Below, piece after piece: positions 14,626-23,027 of a stretch of 27,928 bases of DNA (position 1 is its first letter; the number at the start of each line of letters is the position of its first letter). Made by a program: the position numbers and the translations under genes. Below the pieces are notes generated by a model. That model ran no database searches. It was not told where the DNA came from and was given only the letters and a program-made list of their open reading frames with translations. The DNA lies in assembly GCA_002384685.1 (NCBI GenBank), contig DGAZ01000010.1, forward strand, positions 4,053 to 31,980. Direction: 5' to 3'. The stretch comes from Methylophilales bacterium UBA4017. GTDB taxonomy: Bacteria; Pseudomonadota; Gammaproteobacteria; Burkholderiales; Methylophilaceae.

Positions 14626-16926
14626 TTAAAAGTTTGTACCCATTCCAAACTGGAATGTCTCTGTTTGATCTAAATTATCATCATTCAATGGGGTTGCTAG
14701 GGAGACGTTAAGTGGTCCAAAGGGTGAAAGCCATGTGGCCCCTATACCCATGGAATACCTCATCTCGGATGCGGAAAAAGAATCTTCAAAAACTCCACCA
14801 GCGTCTACGAATGCGCTCATCCTAAAGCTATCCGTGTTCTTCATACCTGGTACAGGAAAAAATGTCTCGGCACTCAATGTAACCATTTTTTCGCCACCAT
14901 AAGTGATGTATTGGCCATTGGTATCCAATGTTTTTTCACCCACGGAGGATTGTTTGAAGCCCCTAAGCGTTGATTGTCCACCTACAGTGTAATTTTTAAA
15001 GAACGGGAATATTTCATCTCCATAACTTGCTCCGTACCCTAAAGCCCCTTTTATGCGGGTAGTAATTTTTTCGGTTACAGGGAGGTACTGTTCTCCTGAA
15101 GCGGATATTTTGTAGTACTGCATATCAAAAACCGGGGCAGTTACATCTGCGTTTAAGCTAACTTTGTACCCTTTGGTTGGGAAAATCATATTGTCTCTAG
15201 AATCTGTTTGCCAGCCTGCCCAAAAAGCCAATGAATCGGTATCGCAATTAAGGCTTCCTGCTGATGCAACACTAGAACAATAGTTTTTGTAGCCCACAGG
15301 AGAGTCCGCTTGCAATTTTAACTCCGTCAAATCGATCGTTGCGCCAAAAGACAAGGTATCATATTCGGATAACGGTATACCAAAATTCATACCAAAACCT
15401 GCGGATGCAGTGTCATACGTTCCTGTTCCAAGGTCTTTGGTATTCGTTTCTTTGTGGTAAACACTAAACCCACGAGAGACACCATCTTCGGTCCAATACG
15501 GGTCAGTAAAGCTCAGACTGTAAACTTTGTTAATATCCCCTGTACTGATTGCTGTTGCAATCCGATTACCGGTACCGAGGAAATTATCCTGAGACACACT
15601 CAATGTCCCGACAACCCCTTCACTAGAACTCAAACCTGCGCCAATCGACACCTTTCCGGTATTTCTCTCGGTTACCTTTATATTTAGATCAACCTGGTCT
15701 GAAACACCCTGCACTGCTGGGGTTTCCACATCCACACTATCAAAAAACTGTGTCCTGGTAAGCCGCGTTTTTGATCTATCCACCTTATCCTGAGCAAACC
15801 ATGAGGATTCTAGCTGCCTTAACTCTCTACGGATGACCTCATCCTTGCTCTTTTCATTTCCTATAATATTAATGCGTCTGACATAGATTTTCTTTCCTGG
15901 GTCGATGAAAAAGGTAAAGTCGACCCGGTGTTTGTCTTTGTCAATCGTTGGCACAGAGCTAACGTTAGCAAATGCGTAACCGAAGTTCCCTAAACTTTTT
16001 GCTACCTTAGATGTACTCTCATTGACCTTGCTTCTATTAAATACATCACCCTCCGAGATAGAAAGGTCTTTTTCAAGGTCAGAAAGGGCTAAAGGCTCAG
16101 GGACATCCCCTTTAAGCTTTACTTTGCCTATGCTGAATTTATCGCCTTCATCTATAGTAACGGCGATAAAGATTTTCTTTTTATCTTTGGAAATACTAAC
16201 CACAGAAGAATTAATTTTAAAATTCATGAACCCTTGGTTCATATAAAACGATCGCAATCTTTCTAGATCACCGGTCAGTGTTTGCTTAGAGTACCTGTCA
16301 TCTTTTTCCCACCAAGACATAATATTGGTTGTTTTAAGAGAGAATTCGTCTAATAACTCCTCCTTGACAAATGACTTATTCCCTACGATAGCTATGTCTT
16401 TAATTCTAGACAGCCTCCCTTCTTCTATATAGAAATTAATATCCACCCTATTTCTTTCTAACGGGACAACCTCCCCTCTAACGCTGGTCGTATATTTACC
16501 CTGAGAAAGGTATTGGTTGGTGAGCTCTCTTTCAGCCTTTGCGATGTCACCATTATCAAATATCAATCCACTCGCTAAATTCATCAATGAGAGACCTGTT
16601 TTTAAGGCCTCCGGTTGAAAGCTTTCCGTTCCATGAAAATTAATTTCATTGATAATCGGTCTCTCCCTTACAGAAATGATAATGACTTGACCTTCTCTCT
16701 CAATGGCAACATCCTTAAATTGGCCGGTTTTGTAGATAAGGCTTATGGATTTAGAAAAATCAATGTCTTCAATAAGATCATCTATTTCAAAAGGAATGTT
16801 ATTGAAAATGAGGCCGGGGTCAATCCTTTGGAGACCTTCCACTTTGATATCGGAAACCCGTAAATTTTCTGCTGCAAAGATAGAAAAACTCAGAACAACA
16901 AAAACCAAGCTAAGTATTTTTTTCAT
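14626..16926 (-). CDS. bamA: Outer membrane protein assembly factor BamA
   Basis: Central, essential component of the BAM complex that folds beta-barrels into the outer membrane. It has 766 residues from the ATG at 16926 (an in-frame TTG two codons upstream is less likely). A signal peptide (MKKILSLVFVVLSFSIFA) is followed by five POTRA domains (about 20-420; for example IKDIAIVGNKSF, VRRINIIGNEKSKDEVIRRE) and a 16-strand barrel (about 425-766). VGGQSTLRGFKQ is the conserved VRGF/Y-type L6 motif. The chain ends in a beta-signal with terminal Phe (FQFGMGTNF). No good Shine-Dalgarno is seen. It is preceded by a 246-bp gap with its own promoter and, unusually, not by rseP. Confidence 0.97.
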   Translation of the reverse strand: MKKILSLVFVVLSFSIFAAENLRVSDIKVEGLQRIDPGLIFNNIPFEIDDLIEDIDFSKSISLIYKTGQFKDVAIEREGQVIIISVRERPIINEINFHGTESFQPEALKTGLSLMNLASGLIFDNGDIAKAERELTNQYLSQGKYTTSVRGEVVPLERNRVDINFYIEEGRLSRIKDIAIVGNKSFVKEELLDEFSLKTTNIMSWWEKDDRYSKQTLTGDLERLRSFYMNQGFMNFKINSSVVSISKDKKKIFIAVTIDEGDKFSIGKVKLKGDVPEPLALSDLEKDLSISEGDVFNRSKVNESTSKVAKSLGNFGYAFANVSSVPTIDKDKHRVDFTFFIDPGKKIYVRRINIIGNEKSKDEVIRRELRQLESSWFAQDKVDRSKTRLTRTQFFDSVDVETPAVQGVSDQVDLNIKVTERNTGKVSIGAGLSSSEGVVGTLSVSQDNFLGTGNRIATAISTGDINKVYSLSFTDPYWTEDGVSRGFSVYHKETNTKDLGTGTYDTASAGFGMNFGIPLSEYDTLSFGATIDLTELKLQADSPVGYKNYCSSVASAGSLNCDTDSLAFWAGWQTDSRDNMIFPTKGYKVSLNADVTAPVFDMQYYKISASGEQYLPVTEKITTRIKGALGYGASYGDEIFPFFKNYTVGGQSTLRGFKQSSVGEKTLDTNGQYITYGGEKMVTLSAETFFPVPGMKNTDSFRMSAFVDAGGVFEDSFSASEMRYSMGIGATWLSPFGPLNVSLATPLNDDNLDQTETFQFGMGTNF

Positions 16927-17172
16927 TGGCAATTATGTAGGATACAAAATGCCATTATATACTGCAAATTCAATAAGAAGGGAGAAAATTTTCATGCAAG
17001 TTACTGGCAGAAAAGCATATTTTTTATCAGTGTTTTTTTAAAAATGAAAGAAAAGCAACCACACTAAAAAATTTTGTTGCCGCCTTTTATTTGATTTATT
17101 TATCGCTGGCTATGTGCAGGCAATAAATAAGCAGCTGTAAACGACTTTGTAGTCAATTCACAGTAAAAAAAA
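16927..17172 (-). other. Non-coding gap between dxr and bamA, at the usual site of rseP; contains an inverted repeat
   Basis: No credible gene is seen on either strand in these 246 bp. In most proteobacteria rseP, a gene of about 1.35 kb, lies here. TTATTTATCGC (17096-17106) and GCAATAAATAA (17120-17130) form an 11-bp inverted repeat with one G-U mismatch and a 13-nt loop. No T-run follows it, so it is not an ordinary terminator. The rest is AT-rich with short T and A runs. A promoter-like box for bamA lies near the end of the gap (separate entry). Confidence 0.7.
16954..16959 (-). promoter_or_regulatory. Candidate bamA promoter -10 box
   Basis: The minus strand reads GCAGTATATAATGGC, a consensus TATAAT about 28 bp before the bamA ATG. 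It would start transcription about 20 nt before the gene. No convincing -35 hexamer is found at 16-18 bp; envelope-stress (sigma-E) consensus GAACTT...TCTGA was looked for and not seen. Confidence 0.4.
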
Positions 17173-18336
17173 CTATGTTATGCCAGCTATTATTTCATGG
17201 GTCCGTGCCCGCACTGCTTTATCAAGGTCAATGATGTCTCCTAATTCATGGTTCGTCTCTGTAACAACCATATTCATAGCCTCCTTAACAACGTCATGAA
17301 TTTTTGTAAATATGATCCTGCCTTTCAGAAAAGCCTCGACAGCGATCTCATTAGCGGCATTTAAAATCACACATGAGCTTTGTCCTGCACTTAATGCTTG
17401 GTATGCTAAATTAAGGCAGGGAAATAGCTTGTGGTTCGGCTGTGAGAAGGAAAGCGCCTCATGCTTTGTTAGATCAATGCCATTTACACCCGACGGTATT
17501 CTCTGAGGGTAGCCTAGAGCAAAAGAGATGGGGACTCTCATGTCAGGGCAACCCAATTGGGTTAATGAGCTTCCATCAATAAATTCTACAAAAGAATGAA
17601 CAATGCTTTGTGGGTGAATTAAAACCTCTATCCTTTCTGAAGGAAGATTAAATAAAAATGAGGCTTCTATAACCTCCAAACCTTTATTCATCATAGTTGC
17701 AGAGTCGATTGAAATTTTCTTACCCATACTCCATTTTGGATGGTTAAGTGCTTGCTTAATAGTTACTTCTTTAAGCGCTTCAGGGCTAAAGCCTCTAAAT
17801 GGACCGCCCGAAGCCGTTAAAATGATTTTTTTGATAGCTTGATTGTCAGCGGTATTATTCAGTACTTGAAAAATAGCGTTATGCTCACTGTCCACAGGAA
17901 TGATGAGACCCTGATTCATTTTAGTCTGGTGCATAATAAGTGATCCTGCCATTACCATGGATTCCTTATTGGCCAATAATATGCGCTTTCCTTTTAATGC
18001 GGCATGGTAAGTAGATATAAGGCCTGCAGCTCCAGAAATGGCTGCCACTACGTCCGTCACAATATCTGCCTCAACTATCGCCTTGTAGCCATCAGGACCG
18101 CACAGTATTTCTGGGCTGGCCTTCTCTTTTAGGTGGGATCGTATAATCTCTCGATCATTAGCATCTTTAACTACAATAACCTCAGGTTGAAATTCGATAG
18201 CTTGTTGTGCTAATAATTCTAGGTTGGAATAACATGACAAAGCAAAAACTTTAAAATTAACCGGGTTCAATCTGAGTACGTCAAGGGTGCTTTTGCCAAT
18301 ACTTCCGGTTGAACCAAGAATAGAAATACTTTTCAT
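17173..18336 (-). CDS. dxr: 1-deoxy-D-xylulose 5-phosphate reductoisomerase
   Basis: NADPH- and metal-dependent second step of the MEP isoprenoid pathway, making 2-C-methylerythritol 4-phosphate. It has 387 residues. Motifs are GSTGSIGKSTLDVL (N-terminal NADPH binding), ALLANKES-like LLANKESMV, the metal/substrate site PVDSEHNAIFQ, ASGGPFRGF, and HPKWSMGKKISIDSATMMNK. It starts immediately after the cdsA stop. It appears to be the last gene of the pyrH-to-dxr run before the non-coding gap; T-rich sequence follows its TAG stop without a clear hairpin. Confidence 0.98.
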   Translation of the reverse strand: MKSISILGSTGSIGKSTLDVLRLNPVNFKVFALSCYSNLELLAQQAIEFQPEVIVVKDANDREIIRSHLKEKASPEILCGPDGYKAIVEADIVTDVVAAISGAAGLISTYHAALKGKRILLANKESMVMAGSLIMHQTKMNQGLIIPVDSEHNAIFQVLNNTADNQAIKKIILTASGGPFRGFSPEALKEVTIKQALNHPKWSMGKKISIDSATMMNKGLEVIEASFLFNLPSERIEVLIHPQSIVHSFVEFIDGSSLTQLGCPDMRVPISFALGYPQRIPSGVNGIDLTKHEALSFSQPNHKLFPCLNLAYQALSAGQSSCVILNAANEIAVEAFLKGRIIFTKIHDVVKEAMNMVVTETNHELGDIIDLDKAVRARTHEIIAGIT

Positions 18337-19143
18337 CTAGACTGTTAGACTGAGGTATTGGTGAAAAATCAGGGCGGCAGGAAGGGCTGGAAGGAAACCA
18401 TCAACCCTATCCAGAAAACCCCCATGACCAGGAATAAGATTACTGCTGTCTTTAACTCCTGCCAATCTTTTAAGTAATGACTCGTATAAGTCGCCATAAA
18501 TGCTGAGTGCTGATATCGTGATACAAAAAATTAAACCGTTTACCAAATAAAATTCGGCAAAATTTAGCTTAACGAGTAAAACTAATAAGACATTAAAGAA
18601 AATGCCACCTAGAGCCCCTTCCATCGATTTTCCGGGACTGATGCTTGCTGCAATCTTAATGGAGCCAAACCTTTTCCCCGTAAAATAAGCGCCAATATCT
18701 GCCATCCAAATAGTAATAAAAACAAACAGTAAAAATGATTTATTTTGGCTATAAAGAATTAATACCGAGTAAGTCATGGGCGCAATAACAACCAGTCCGT
18801 ATAAACAGTGAAATAAATTCCGCTGGGGGGGTGAATTTGTACCCTTCATCATGTTAAGGGGGGCCAATACCACCCAAAAGAAACAAGCTAGGAGTACGAA
18901 AAAAGTGGAAAAAGACAAAAGATCATCTCTGAAAATAAGTGCAGGGAGTAAGCAGGATAAAGATATGAGCCAATAAATAACGCTTTGACCGCTAGAGAGG
19001 ACCAACAACCCGCGTAGCTCAAAAAATAAAATTGCAGTAATTGTGAGGACTACAACCTCAAAAAAAGGATTCGGTAGGAAAAAAAAACATCCCACAAATA
19101 TAATTAGCATTAATATTGCTGAAATTAAACGTTGTTTAAGCAT
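18337..19143 (-). CDS. cdsA: Phosphatidate cytidylyltransferase
   Basis: Integral inner-membrane enzyme making CDP-diacylglycerol from phosphatidate and CTP, the branch point of phospholipid synthesis. It has 268 residues with about seven to eight hydrophobic segments; the first is LISAILMLIIFVGCFFFLP. The C-terminal family signature is complete: SLLKRLAGVKDSSNLIPGHG followed by GFLDRVDGF. SPGKSMEGALGG, in the middle, is also conserved. The ATG overlaps the uppS stop by one base (TGATG), and a GTG one codon earlier is the alternative. This overlap implies translational coupling. Confidence 0.97.
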   Translation of the reverse strand: MLKQRLISAILMLIIFVGCFFFLPNPFFEVVVLTITAILFFELRGLLVLSSGQSVIYWLISLSCLLPALIFRDDLLSFSTFFVLLACFFWVVLAPLNMMKGTNSPPQRNLFHCLYGLVVIAPMTYSVLILYSQNKSFLLFVFITIWMADIGAYFTGKRFGSIKIAASISPGKSMEGALGGIFFNVLLVLLVKLNFAEFYLVNGLIFCITISALSIYGDLYESLLKRLAGVKDSSNLIPGHGGFLDRVDGFLPALPAALIFHQYLSLTV

Positions 19144-19868
19144 CACTCATCCGTCAATGTCCCAAACTTTCGATGCGTTTTTTGAAACCAACGTAAGGCC
19201 TCAACGAAATGTTTTTCTGAAAAATCTGGCCATAAAACATTGGTAAAAAAAAGTTCCGCGTAGGCTATTTGCCATAATAAAAAGTTGCTGACCCGGCTCT
19301 CTCCACCAGTTCTAATCAGCAAATCCACGTCAGGAAGACCAGCTGTATCGAGGTGCTTGGTTATTTCAGCCTCACTGATTAACCTCCCCTTTTTTTTATA
19401 AACCGCACTCACTGCCCTAACAATCTCAGATCGACCGCCATAGTTGAGGGCTATATTTAAATTGAGCCCGCTATTTTTAGCGGAACTCGTTTCTAATTCA
19501 TTCAATTTACGCTGAAGATTTTTAGCAAAAGTGGTCTTGTCGCCAACAAACCTTATGACAATATTATTTTTTAATAGGCTGTCTCTGGACTTAACAACAG
19601 ACTCTTCAAAAAGATCTAACAGGCCCCCAACTTCCTCCTCGGGCCTTTGCCAATTCTCCGTGCTGAATGTAAATAATGTAAGAACTTTAATTTCGTATTG
19701 GATAGCATACTTAACTATTTTTTCCGCAGCTTCTGTACCTTTGGTATGACCGGCAATACGAGGTAGAAAACGTTTTTTGGCCCACCGGCCGTTACCATCC
19801 ATAATTACGGCAATATGGTTTGGTAGTTTAGTTGGTTTGAAAAATAATTTTTTTAGACTTGGGAACAA
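19143..19868 (-). CDS. uppS: Undecaprenyl diphosphate synthase
   Basis: Cis-prenyltransferase condensing eight isopentenyl units onto farnesyl diphosphate to make the lipid carrier for peptidoglycan and O-antigen. It has 241 residues. Signatures are HIAVIMDGNGRWAKKR with catalytic Asp24, TLFTFSTENWQRP, LNIALNYGGRSEIVRA and DLLIRTGGESRVSNFLLWQI. The start is a TTG 7 bp after the frr stop, with AGG six T residues upstream; no ATG or GTG precedes the conserved region in this frame. Confidence 0.97.
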   Translation of the reverse strand: MFPSLKKLFFKPTKLPNHIAVIMDGNGRWAKKRFLPRIAGHTKGTEAAEKIVKYAIQYEIKVLTLFTFSTENWQRPEEEVGGLLDLFEESVVKSRDSLLKNNIVIRFVGDKTTFAKNLQRKLNELETSSAKNSGLNLNIALNYGGRSEIVRAVSAVYKKKGRLISEAEITKHLDTAGLPDVDLLIRTGGESRVSNFLLWQIAYAELFFTNVLWPDFSEKHFVEALRWFQKTHRKFGTLTDE

Positions 19869-19875
19869 AAAAAAC

Positions 19876-20430
19876 CTATATCACTAAAAGATCTTTTTCT
19901 TTAGCCTCAATAACCTGGTCAACGTGAATAATGTATTGATCAGTCATCTTTTGTACCTCTTCTTGCGCCCTTCTCTCATCATCTTCACTAATCTCTTTGT
20001 CTTTAGTAAGCTTTTTTAATGCCTCGTTAGCGTCACGTCTTACATTCCTGATAGCAATTTTAGTGTTTTCTCCTTCGGACTTTACTACTTTAATTAAGTC
20101 TTTTCTTCTCTCTTCAGTAAGAGGTGGCATTGGCACTCGAATCAAGTCGCCTGAAGTCGCAGGGTTTAGACCTAAGTCACTTTCTCGAATAGCTTTTTCT
20201 ATGACGGTAATCATTGTTTTTTCGTAAGGCTGGATGTTGATAGTTGTGGCATCGCCCAATGTCACCCCTGCAACCTGATTTAAAGCAGTTTGAGAGCCAT
20301 AGTAGTCAACAGTTATGTGATCTAGTACGCCAGTATGCGCTCGTCCAGTTCGGATCTTAGAAAGATTGTTTTTGAGAGCATCCAAACTATTTTGCATTTT
20401 ATTTTTTGTATTTTTTTTGATTTCTTCCAT
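19876..20430 (-). CDS. frr: Ribosome recycling factor
   Basis: Splits terminated ribosomes together with EF-G. It has 184 residues, the usual size. Conserved blocks are LSKIRTGRAHTGVLDHITVDYYGS (three-helix bundle start), DATTINIQPYEKTMI, ESDLGLNPATSGDLIRVPMP, LTEERRKDLIKVVKSEGE and VRRDANEALKK. It follows pyrH by 14 bp and precedes uppS by 7 bp, in the universal rpsB-tsf-pyrH-frr order. Confidence 0.98.
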   Translation of the reverse strand: MEEIKKNTKNKMQNSLDALKNNLSKIRTGRAHTGVLDHITVDYYGSQTALNQVAGVTLGDATTINIQPYEKTMITVIEKAIRESDLGLNPATSGDLIRVPMPPLTEERRKDLIKVVKSEGENTKIAIRNVRRDANEALKKLTKDKEISEDDERRAQEEVQKMTDQYIIHVDQVIEAKEKDLLVI

Positions 20431-20444
20431 CAGGTGTTCCCTTA

Positions 20445-21161
20445 TTAAATATTAACCAACGTTCCTTCTTCGACGCCCAGTAAAATATTTTTTAGGGCAT
20501 TTTCTTTAAAAATATCAATTACCCCTATAGGTAACTTTTGATCCCTGCAAAGCGTAAATGCTGTGGCATCCATGACTTTAAGATTTTTCTGAATCACCTC
20601 GTCAAAGCTCACATTAGTATATTTTGTCGCACTAGGATTTTTGACGGGGTCATCTGAATAAATACCATCAACCTTAGTCGCCTTAATCATTATCTGCGCA
20701 TTAATTTCCATTGCCCTCAAGGCTGCCGCTGTGTCGGTGGTAAAGAAAGGATTGCCGGTACCTGCGGCGAAAATGACAATACGCTTCTCTTCTAAATATT
20801 TAATTGCTTTGCCGCGAATGTAAGGCTCGACTATCTGATCAATATTTATTGCTGACTGCACTCTGCTCACCAGACCTTCATGTTTCATTGCATCCTGAAG
20901 CGCTAATGCATTCATTACCGTTGCAAGCATACCCATATAATCTGCCGTTGCTCTATCCATGCCAGCCGCACCCAAGGCAACGCCTCGAAAAATGTTACCT
21001 CCACCCACAACAACAGCCACTTCAACACCCATGTCCTTGGCGACCTTTATTTCTCTCACTATCTTTGTAACAGTTTCAGGATTAACGCCAAAAGCATCTT
21101 TGCCCATAAGGGCTTCACCAGAAAGCTTAAGTAATATTCGGTTGTATTTTGATTTGGCCAT
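20445..21161 (-). CDS. pyrH: Uridylate kinase
   Basis: Phosphorylates UMP to UDP for pyrimidine nucleotide synthesis; a hexameric amino-acid-kinase-fold enzyme. It has 238 residues. Motifs are RILLKLSGEALMG, VVVGGGNIFRGV, DRATADYMGMLATVMNALAL and FAAGTGNPFFTTDTAAALRA. It is separated from tsf by a strong terminator, so it probably has its own promoter in the short gap. An AT-rich TATAAAAT on the minus strand around 21190 is a candidate, without a clear -35. The ribosome-binding site is weak (AAGAAA). Confidence 0.98.
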   Translation of the reverse strand: MAKSKYNRILLKLSGEALMGKDAFGVNPETVTKIVREIKVAKDMGVEVAVVVGGGNIFRGVALGAAGMDRATADYMGMLATVMNALALQDAMKHEGLVSRVQSAINIDQIVEPYIRGKAIKYLEEKRIVIFAAGTGNPFFTTDTAAALRAMEINAQIMIKATKVDGIYSDDPVKNPSATKYTNVSFDEVIQKNLKVMDATAFTLCRDQKLPIGVIDIFKENALKNILLGVEEGTLVNI

Positions 21162-21206
21162 GAATTTCTTAAATTAGTATTTCGTTTATTTTATATGGTT
21201 TTGATT

Positions 21207-21240
21207 AAAAAAAAAGGATTGTGAAAACAATCCTTTTTTT
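21207..21240 (-). terminator. Rho-independent terminator after tsf (potentially bidirectional)
   Basis: GGATTGT (21216-21222) and ACAATCC (21227-21233) form a perfect 7-bp stem with a 4-nt loop, flanked by nine A on one side and seven T on the other. In the rpsB-tsf direction (minus strand) the stem is followed by nine T. It begins 12 bp past the tsf stop. This separates the abundant rpsB-tsf transcript from pyrH and later genes. Confidence 0.92.
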
Positions 21241-21252
21241 AATAGCTAAATA

Positions 21253-22128
21253 CTAAACTTTTGATGCGGCTGCTACTTCAGCAGCAAAATTTTCTTGTTT
21301 CTTTTCAATGCCCTCTCCTACCGAGTACATCGTAAACGAATGTACAGTGGCATTGTTTTTTTTCAAAAGATCCTGAATCGATAACTTGTCATCCTTAACA
21401 AAAGCTTGGTTGAGCAGTGTCACCTCTTTAAGGAATTTATTTACCGTTCCTGTCGCAATTTTTTCAAGCATATCTTCTGGCTTTCCAGCTTCTTTTGCTT
21501 TTTCAATAGCAACGCGTCTTTCAGTCTCAATTAACTCGGCATCCACGCCACTTTGATCTATTGCTCTAGGTTTTGCGGCAGCGATATGCATAGCAATATC
21601 TTTTCCCAGCTCATCATTCCCACCTTCCAAGTCCAAAATAACCCCGAGCTTTGCCCCATGAATATAAGTGTATAAAGACCCTTTAGCATGAAGTAATTGA
21701 AATCTTCTTGGCGTGATATTCTCCCCAATCTTTCCGATTAACCCGGTGCGCATTTCTTCAACCGTTTTACCATCCACATCAACAGTGGCTAATTCTTCTA
21801 CTGAAGCAGCATTACTATCGACCACAGCTTTGGCCAATGTGCTACCAAATTGTTGAAATTCCTCATTCTTGGCACAAAAGTCCGTTTCTGCATTAATCTC
21901 TATAAGGCAGCCTTGTTTGGCGTCAGCGGAGATAAAAGAGGAAACTGTTCCTTCCGCTGCAATCCTTGCAGATGCTTTTGATGCTTTATTGCCAAAACGA
22001 ACACGCAAGATCTCTTCCGCTCTTTGTGCGTCCCCATCAGCCTCGGTTAGTGCTTTTTTGCAATCCATCATAGGCGCATCAGTTTTTCCTCTAAGCGCCA
22101 TGACCATGCTTGCTGTAATTTCAGCCAT
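21253..22128 (-). CDS. tsf: Translation elongation factor Ts
   Basis: Nucleotide exchange factor for EF-Tu. It has 291 residues from the ATG at 22128 (GGGAG is 10 nt upstream). An upstream TTG at 22137 would only add MKI and is less likely. The N-terminal MAEITASMVMALRGKTDAPM and MDCKKALTEADGD match the UBA-like domain, and the TDFCAKNEEF segment corresponds to the TDFVAK motif that contacts EF-Tu (Cys replaces Val). It is 28 bp downstream of rpsB, with a strong terminator just after it. Confidence 0.98.
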   Translation of the reverse strand: MAEITASMVMALRGKTDAPMMDCKKALTEADGDAQRAEEILRVRFGNKASKASARIAAEGTVSSFISADAKQGCLIEINAETDFCAKNEEFQQFGSTLAKAVVDSNAASVEELATVDVDGKTVEEMRTGLIGKIGENITPRRFQLLHAKGSLYTYIHGAKLGVILDLEGGNDELGKDIAMHIAAAKPRAIDQSGVDAELIETERRVAIEKAKEAGKPEDMLEKIATGTVNKFLKEVTLLNQAFVKDDKLSIQDLLKKNNATVHSFTMYSVGEGIEKKQENFAAEVAAASKV

Positions 22129-22156
22129 TATCTTCAAACTCCCAAATATAATAGTT

Positions 22157-22912
22157 TTATGATTCTTCTGTTTCTGCTGCCGCTTCGTCGACTATTGCTT
22201 CTTCGGCAACCATCTTCGCTACTTCATTAAGGGCGCTATTTTTTCCTTCTAGAATGGTGTCGGCCATACCCCTGGCATAAAGCCTAATGGCCCTACTTGA
22301 GTCATCATTACCTGGAATCACATAGGCAATATTGTCGGTCGAGTTATTAGTATCCACCACACCAATAATAGGAATACCCAGCTTAGTTGCTTCAACGACT
22401 GCTCCACTCTCAAAACCGACATCCACAACAAAAATAGCGTCAGGAAGTGCTGTCATATTTTTAATACCACCAATAGAGCGTTCTAGCTTGTCGTATTCTC
22501 TTTTAAAATTCAGCGCTTCTTTTTTTGTAATTTTTTCTAAGCTACCATCCTCAAACATCGTTTCAAGCTCAACTAATCGCTTAATGGATTGCTTCACCGT
22601 TTTAAAGTTTGTTAGCATACCGCCAAGCCATCTATGGTTAACGTATGCACAACCTGCGCGCAAAGCTTCTTCTTTAAGAATGTCTCTGGCTTGCCTCTTG
22701 GTCCCAACAAAAAGAATGCGTCCTTTGTTAGCCGCTAAGGTTTTCGAATATTTTAACGCTTCTTCAAACATCGGAAGAGTCTTCTCAAGGTTCACAATAT
22801 GAATTTTATTTCTATCGCCAAAAATATAAGGTGCCATTTTTGGATTCCAATAACGGGTCTGGTGTCCGAAATGAACGCCCGCTTCTAACATTTGTCGCAT
22901 GGTTATAGCCAT
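22157..22912 (-). CDS. rpsB: 30S ribosomal protein S2
   Basis: Small-subunit ribosomal protein, among the last to join the 30S particle. It has 251 residues. Typical segments are MRQMLEAGVHFGHQTRYWNP, KMAPYIFGDRNKIHIVNLEK, GRILFVGTKRQA, HRWLGGMLTNFKT, LPDAIFVVDVG and IPIIGVVDTN. The C-terminal tail is acidic (AAAETEES). A strong ribosome-binding site (TAGGAG) precedes the ATG. Expression is probably autoregulated through the structured leader upstream (separate entry). Confidence 0.99.
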   Translation of the reverse strand: MAITMRQMLEAGVHFGHQTRYWNPKMAPYIFGDRNKIHIVNLEKTLPMFEEALKYSKTLAANKGRILFVGTKRQARDILKEEALRAGCAYVNHRWLGGMLTNFKTVKQSIKRLVELETMFEDGSLEKITKKEALNFKREYDKLERSIGGIKNMTALPDAIFVVDVGFESGAVVEATKLGIPIIGVVDTNNSTDNIAYVIPGNDDSSRAIRLYARGMADTILEGKNSALNEVAKMVAEEAIVDEAAAETEES

Positions 22913-23022
22913 GTGTTTCTCCTATAAGGGTTAATAACTGCATTAAGCCTAAAAATGACTACCTTTGGTAAGGTAGCACCCTTAACAAGGCCTAATGGAA
23001 ATTTTTTCGTAACTTTGAAAAG
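22913..23022 (-). promoter_or_regulatory. rpsB 5' leader, S2-type autoregulatory structure (candidate)
   Basis: On the minus-strand RNA, TAAGGGT (22978-22984) pairs with ACCCTTA (22925-22931) as a perfect 7-bp outer stem. This closes a 7-bp hairpin CTACCTT/AAGGTAG with a 4-nt loop (22959-22976) and a smaller TTAAT/ATTAA hairpin (22931-22946), i.e. a three-way-junction shape. The 3' arm ends immediately before the Shine-Dalgarno AGGAG, so stabilising the fold could block ribosome entry. S2 is known to repress rpsB-tsf through a structured leader in E. coli and other gammaproteobacteria. That this leader belongs to that class is inference. Confidence 0.65.
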
Positions 23023-23027
23023 CCGCT

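Noticed and set aside
16745..17041. 98-codon open frame extending from antisense bamA into the dxr-bamA gap
   Set aside because: Mostly the reverse of the bamA N-terminus, with no ribosome-binding site or recognisable domain. It does not look like a remnant of rseP.
22332..22802. 156-codon open frame opposite rpsB
   Set aside because: Antisense to the highly conserved rpsB with no own signals; Ser/Leu-rich shadow translation.
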